A stretch of 64,000 nt of DNA from the NCBI RefSeq assembly GCF_003568665.1, contig NZ_QXMH01000004.1, forward strand, positions 414,942 to 478,941, read 5' to 3'. Under the pieces are notes generated by a model. The model saw only the letters and a list, made by a program, of their open reading frames with translations, ran no database searches and was not told the DNA's origin. Positions 60,433-64,000 of this stretch are shown in pieces. The position numbers and the translations under genes were made by a program. The DNA comes from Chitinophaga alhagiae (GTDB lineage Bacteria > Bacteroidota > Bacteroidia > Chitinophagales > Chitinophagaceae). How positions within the stretch are numbered: position 1 is the stretch's first letter; each line of letters starts with the position of its first letter.

Positions 60433-61122
60433 TCAGAACCCGTAAAATACCTGCCGCGTTTTATATACTCCCCGCTCGAACATCCATATCACTACATAAC
60501 CGCCGGCGCCGTCGGAATTGATGGCCTCAACAAAACACCGGCCGCCCGCACTGTCGTATCGCAGCTGGGTATGAAAGAAATTGGGCTCAAAAACATCGTT
60601 GAAAGCACTGTCCGGCATATTGACCGGGCGGCCTTTCCAGGAAAGCCGGAATACGCTGTATTCCTGGCGGGGCAGGCCGCCATCGGTGCCCCAGAAGTCG
60701 CGGCCGTCAATACGGGCCAGGTATTGGTACTCTCCGCTACGGTTATATTGCAGTTGCCTGTTCTCCTGCCTGAACAGGCGTTTCCCGAGCACCAGGCGCA
60801 GCGAATCCTGGCGGAAAATGATACTGTCTTCCGTAGCTTTCTGAACGGCAATTTCAGGGAAATTCCGCACCATTTGCAGGCGGGAACGGTGAATGTACCC
60901 GGAGCCGGTCTGTTTACCCGAGCCATAATCCACAGAATACCACTCCCCCGCTGTTTCCATGCAGAAAACAATATTGCCGGAGGGCACGCGGCCTGTTACC
61001 GTGCCTGACAGCGAAGGCTTGTCCCGCACGTTCACATAACCGTCTTTATCTTCTACCAGGGCAAACTGGGCGTGTAGCTGGAGTGAAAGGCATAGCAGCG
61101 CAAGGAAGGCAAGATGTCTCAT
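60433..61122 (-). CDS. SH3-domain-containing exported protein
   Basis: 229 residues with a signal peptide ending LQLHAQ. Residues about 25-80 form a bacterial SH3 domain (DGYVNVRDKPSLSGTVTGRV, GKQTGSGYIHRSRLQMV), a fold that often binds cell wall peptides. The remainder (RKWIGW-like RIDGRDFWGTDGGLPRQEYS) is beta-rich and unassigned. No enzymatic motif is visible. It is divergent from the permease gene at 61264. Confidence 0.85.
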   Translation of the reverse strand: MRHLAFLALLCLSLQLHAQFALVEDKDGYVNVRDKPSLSGTVTGRVPSGNIVFCMETAGEWYSVDYGSGKQTGSGYIHRSRLQMVRNFPEIAVQKATEDSIIFRQDSLRLVLGKRLFRQENRQLQYNRSGEYQYLARIDGRDFWGTDGGLPRQEYSVFRLSWKGRPVNMPDSAFNDVFEPNFFHTQLRYDSAGGRCFVEAINSDGAGGYVVIWMFERGVYKTRQVFYGF

Positions 61123-61263
61123 GTGGCATAGGTTAGGCCCTAAAATAACTTAATTCCCGCTTCCGGACGTTCTTTGTATCAAAATCGAACACATACAAAT
61201 AAAGTAAATATATTTTATATTCATCTGTAGGCTTTAGGCAGATGGCATTCTTTTAGTGGCCGT

Positions 61264-63645
61264 ATGCACATGCTTAGAAACCACCTCAAGATTGCCTGGC
61301 GCAATCTCCGGCAAAATAAAGGCCTTTCCGCCATCAACATCCTGGGCCTGGGCATAGGGATGGCGTTTGCTATCATCATCGGGCTGTGGATCAGGTATGA
61401 GACCAGCTTTGATACCTTCCATGCAAATGCAGACCGCATTGGCCTGATCAGGAAACACAGTTTTTCCAACAATGAAAAAAAGACGCAGGTGGGCATCCCC
61501 CTCCCCTTGTACGATGAACTGAAAAACAACTACCCGGCCATCAAACGCGCATCGCGGATGGATTGGGGCAATAACCACAGCCTGGTGGCGGGAGATAAAA
61601 AACTGTCCAAAACAGGTCTTTATGTAGACCCGGACTTTCTGCATATGTTCACCTTCCCGGTAATTGAAGGGAATATAGAAACGGCGCTGCAAGACCCCAA
61701 TTCCGTTGTGCTCACGGAATCATTGGCCACAGCGCTGTTTGGCGCGGAAAGCCCTGTAGGCAAAACGCTGAAGGTAGACAACCAGTACAATGTAATGGTA
61801 ACGGCCGTTATCAAAGACGTGCCGGACAATTCCTCCATCACTTTCCAGTTCCTGGCGCCTTTTGAGTTCAAGGTGCAGAACATTGAATTTGTCAGGAACG
61901 CCAAAACGCAATGGGCCAACAACTTTTTGGCCAACGTGGTGGAGATCAGGGAAGGCGCTTCCATGGAGGCGGTTTCCAAAATGATAGACCCGCTGATCAT
62001 GCAAAAAGACAAGTCCGTGAAGAACCAGCACCTGTTCCTGCAGCCCTTCAAAGACGTACACCTGTATGATGAGTACAAGAACTGGAAAAACGTGGGCGGG
62101 CGCATTAAATACATCCGGCTGTTCGGCATCATCGGCATATTTGTGCTGCTCATAGCCTGCATCAACTTTATGAACCTGGCCACGGCACGTTCCGAGAAAC
62201 GCGCCAAGGAAGTGGGCATCCGCAAAACAGTAGGCTCCCGGCGCGGGGAGCTGGTGCTGCAGTTCCTGGCGGAGTCTATGCTCACCGCTTTCATTGCCTT
62301 TATTTTCTCGCTGCTCTTGATACAACTGATACTTCCCCTGCTGAAAGACATCGGCTTTGAGCATATCCGGTTTGATTTCGGAGACGTTTACCTGCTGGGC
62401 GGCGTGCTGGCGGTTTGCCTGCTCACCGGCCTGGTGGCCGGCAGCTATCCTGCTTTTTACCTCTCCTCCTTTCTGCCGCTGAGAGCGCTGAAAGGGAACC
62501 TGAAACAAGGCCGGGGCGCCATTACCTTCCGTAAGGTGCTGGTAGTATCCCAATTTGCCGTGTCTATAGCACTGGTGGTATGCACCATTATTGTGTTCCA
62601 GCAAATACAACATGCCAAGAACAGGTCTGTTGGCTACGATCCCAGCAACCTGATCACCATCAACATGAGCAGCGACCTGCAGAAAAATTATACAGCAGCC
62701 AGGCAGGAGCTGTTGAATACCGGCGCCATTGCTTCGGTAGCCCGCGCATCCAGCCCCATGACGCAGTCTTACAACAACTGGGGCGGCTTTACCTGGGAAG
62801 GCGCCGCGCCCGACGTAAAAGACAATGTAGTATTTGACGTGGTGATGACGGATGTTGACTATGAACAGGCCACCGGCCTGAAATTCCTGCAGGGAAGGCC
62901 TTTTTCCAGCGCTTACGCTACAGACTCTTCCGCCATCATACTGAACCAGGCCGCCCTGAAGGTGACCGGTTTTAAAGACCCCATCGGCAAGATCATCAGG
63001 CTGGACGGACGACCGCTGACCATTGTAGGCATTACAGAAAATGTGCTCAACAGAGATCCCTTCAGGTCATTTACCCCCGGTGTGATCCTCTTTCAGCCCG
63101 GCAGCGCCTTTATTATGTTGGTACGCCTCAAACCGCAGGCAGACCTGCGCAAAGCGCTGGCCGCCATTCAGCCGGTCATTGAAAGGCACAACCCGGCTTA
63201 CCCCTTCGAGTATAGTTTTGTAGACCAGGAATTTGCCAAAAAATTCACCACGGAGAACCAGGTAGGCAAGCTGGCCGCCGTGTTTGCGGTACTGGCCATT
63301 TTCATTTCCTGCCTCGGCCTGTTCGGGCTGGCCGCTTTCATGGCGGAACGCCGCACCAAGGAAATAGGCATCCGCAAGGTGCTCGGCGCTTCGGTGGCCA
63401 ACCTGTGGTTGCTGCTGTCTAAAGAATTTGTGCTGCTGGTACTGCTGGCATGCACCATTGCATCTCCCCTGGCCCTGTGGCTGATGCATAGCTGGCTGGC
63501 ACAGTACGATTACCGGATAGACATCAGCTGGTGGGTATTTGTGGCAGCGGGCATACTGTCTTTGCTGATTGCGCTGAGCACGGTGAGCTTCCAGGCCATC
63601 AGGGCGGCGCTGGTGAACCCGGTGAAGAGCTTACGGGCGGAATAG
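61264..63645 (+). CDS. MacB/FtsX-type ABC transporter permease
   Basis: 793 residues (ATG 61264 or 61270). It has two MacB_PCD/FtsX repeats. The first starts with a helix (GLGIGMAFAIIIGLWI), a periplasmic domain (about 45-270), and then helices with FMNLATARSEKRAKEVGIRKTVGS. The second has a periplasmic domain (440-670) and helices with LAAFMAERRTKEIGIRKVLGAS, ending ALVNPVKSLRAE. This is the Bacteroidota full-length permease type. Its ATPase is not encoded in the window. These transporters usually act in efflux or lipoprotein handling. Confidence 0.93.
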   Translation: MHMLRNHLKIAWRNLRQNKGLSAINILGLGIGMAFAIIIGLWIRYETSFDTFHANADRIGLIRKHSFSNNEKKTQVGIPLPLYDELKNNYPAIKRASRMDWGNNHSLVAGDKKLSKTGLYVDPDFLHMFTFPVIEGNIETALQDPNSVVLTESLATALFGAESPVGKTLKVDNQYNVMVTAVIKDVPDNSSITFQFLAPFEFKVQNIEFVRNAKTQWANNFLANVVEIREGASMEAVSKMIDPLIMQKDKSVKNQHLFLQPFKDVHLYDEYKNWKNVGGRIKYIRLFGIIGIFVLLIACINFMNLATARSEKRAKEVGIRKTVGSRRGELVLQFLAESMLTAFIAFIFSLLLIQLILPLLKDIGFEHIRFDFGDVYLLGGVLAVCLLTGLVAGSYPAFYLSSFLPLRALKGNLKQGRGAITFRKVLVVSQFAVSIALVVCTIIVFQQIQHAKNRSVGYDPSNLITINMSSDLQKNYTAARQELLNTGAIASVARASSPMTQSYNNWGGFTWEGAAPDVKDNVVFDVVMTDVDYEQATGLKFLQGRPFSSAYATDSSAIILNQAALKVTGFKDPIGKIIRLDGRPLTIVGITENVLNRDPFRSFTPGVILFQPGSAFIMLVRLKPQADLRKALAAIQPVIERHNPAYPFEYSFVDQEFAKKFTTENQVGKLAAVFAVLAIFISCLGLFGLAAFMAERRTKEIGIRKVLGASVANLWLLLSKEFVLLVLLACTIASPLALWLMHSWLAQYDYRIDISWWVFVAAGILSLLIALSTVSFQAIRAALVNPVKSLRAE

Positions 63646-63662
63646 GCTTTTCGAGGCCTTAA

Positions 63663-63779
63663 AAAACGCGGCCGGCCGCAGTCAGATATGCGGTGGAAAC
63701 GTATGGCCCCCAGCTTCAACTCAATATTGCGGAGTTGAAGATAAAGGACGAAGAATTTATAGAAGAACCTGTAAAATAA
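63663..63779 (+). pseudogene. Possible 3' gene remnant
   Basis: This frame follows a stop at 63660-63662 and has no good start codon. It encodes about 38 residues with protein-like character (VRYAVETYGP, LQLNIAELKIKDEEFIEEP) and ends at a stop just before a strong hairpin. The pattern is that of the last part of a gene whose 5' part is gone. I do not recognise the family, and a chance frame cannot be excluded. Confidence 0.3.
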
Positions 63780-63782
63780 CAG

Positions 63783-63806
63783 AAAGGGCCGCGCGAGCGG
63801 CTCTTT
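63783..63806. terminator. Intrinsic terminator
   Basis: AAAGGGCCGC, loop GCGA, GCGGCTCTTT: a 10-bp stem with one G-U pair, flanked by A's on the left and T's on the right. It follows the permease gene and the possible remnant. Confidence 0.7.
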
Positions 63807-63925
63807 GATAGAAATCCTGTACGGCAGCCCTGCGCATGCCCCGTAATATTATCCATATATCCCATAAAAATTTCCATTAAAATCCCCGCCGGCAAAAGTA
63901 ATATTGTACCAACCAAACGCCACGT

Positions 63926-64000
63926 ATGAAGCACATCTTCGCCCGCGCCGCTTGTTTTGTATCAATACTGCTCAGCGCCTGCACCACCGCTCCCGAAAAG
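63926..64000 (+). CDS. Lipoprotein N-terminus (partial)
   Basis: The gene runs off the right window edge; 25 codons are visible. Start ATG 63926 gives a clear lipoprotein signal: positive start (MKHIFARA), hydrophobic core (FVSILLSA) and lipobox LSAC, then TTAPEK. The start resembles that of the propeller lipoprotein at 32145 (ITAC, TTQPEK), so it could be a relative, but this is a weak hint only. Confidence 0.7.
   Translation, partial: MKHIFARAACFVSILLSACTTAPEK

Noticed and set aside
63716..63934. 72-codon minus-strand frame
   Set aside because: It crosses a terminator hairpin and the start of the lipoprotein gene, with no recognisable sequence.

Overview
The window is chromosomal DNA of a Bacteroidota bacterium, most likely a member of the Chitinophagaceae (Chitinophaga-like, GC a little above 50%). 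The evidence is two SusC/SusD pairs with STN-type TonB receptors, each preceded by an ECF sigma factor and a FecR anti-sigma gene, a type IX secretion sorting domain, a two-component 'reg_prop' sensor, PVC-type haem proteins, and promoters of the Bacteroidota form (TTTG, about 20 nt, TAnnTTTG). I see no tRNA, rRNA, CRISPR array, phage or intact insertion sequence.

Layout. 1-3106 (minus): start of a hybrid sensor, a DUF983 protein, an AraC regulator and a GreA/GreB-C (Rnk-like) protein. 3608-8996 (plus): a small unknown protein, then a ferritin-like protein, DUF1361, LemA and DUF2207 genes behind twin palindromes and a leader terminator, then an Asn/Arg repeat protein. 9228-12740 (plus): a GH2 glycosidase behind a LacI-type operator, and a beta-barrel protein. 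12813-13754 (minus): an alpha/beta hydrolase. 14274-28477 (minus): first TonB locus, sigma-FecR-SusC-SusD, then a purple-acid-phosphatase-like enzyme, a GH20-like glycosidase, a propeller/toroid fusion and a PafA-type alkaline phosphatase. 28569-32064: a DHDPS/NAL-family aldolase and a sodium symporter, divergent from an AraC regulator. 32145-39597: a large haem-binding propeller lipoprotein, nucleoside hydrolase, glycine-zipper lipoprotein, and an ArsR-AHSA1-DoxX-YdeI operon. 39745-43914 (minus): a DNA-alkylation-repair cluster. 44054-47680: YggS, a haem-binding protein, a lipoprotein and an FAD oxidoreductase. 47841-59734 (minus): second TonB locus, sigma-FecR-SusC-SusD, followed by two glycerophosphodiesterases, a LamG/T9SS protein and a tail-fibre-like protein. 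59925-64000: a DUF1801 protein, SH3 protein, MacB/FtsX-type permease, a possible gene remnant and the start of a lipoprotein gene.

How genes work together. Both TonB loci look like outer-membrane uptake systems whose enzymes cleave phosphate esters: phosphomonoesterases plus a glycosidase in the first, glycerophosphodiesterases in the second. The repair cluster is a split Ada response: a free Ada-type Cys/zinc domain, an AraC-HTH/methyltransferase fusion, a second methyltransferase and AlkB, with an unassigned 2OG-Fe(II) oxygenase and an ATP-grasp enzyme inside the operon. Three of its promoters share the 14-mer GCAAGAwACGGGTT exactly 21 nt before the -7 element. This is the most promising undescribed regulatory system that I can support from sequence alone.
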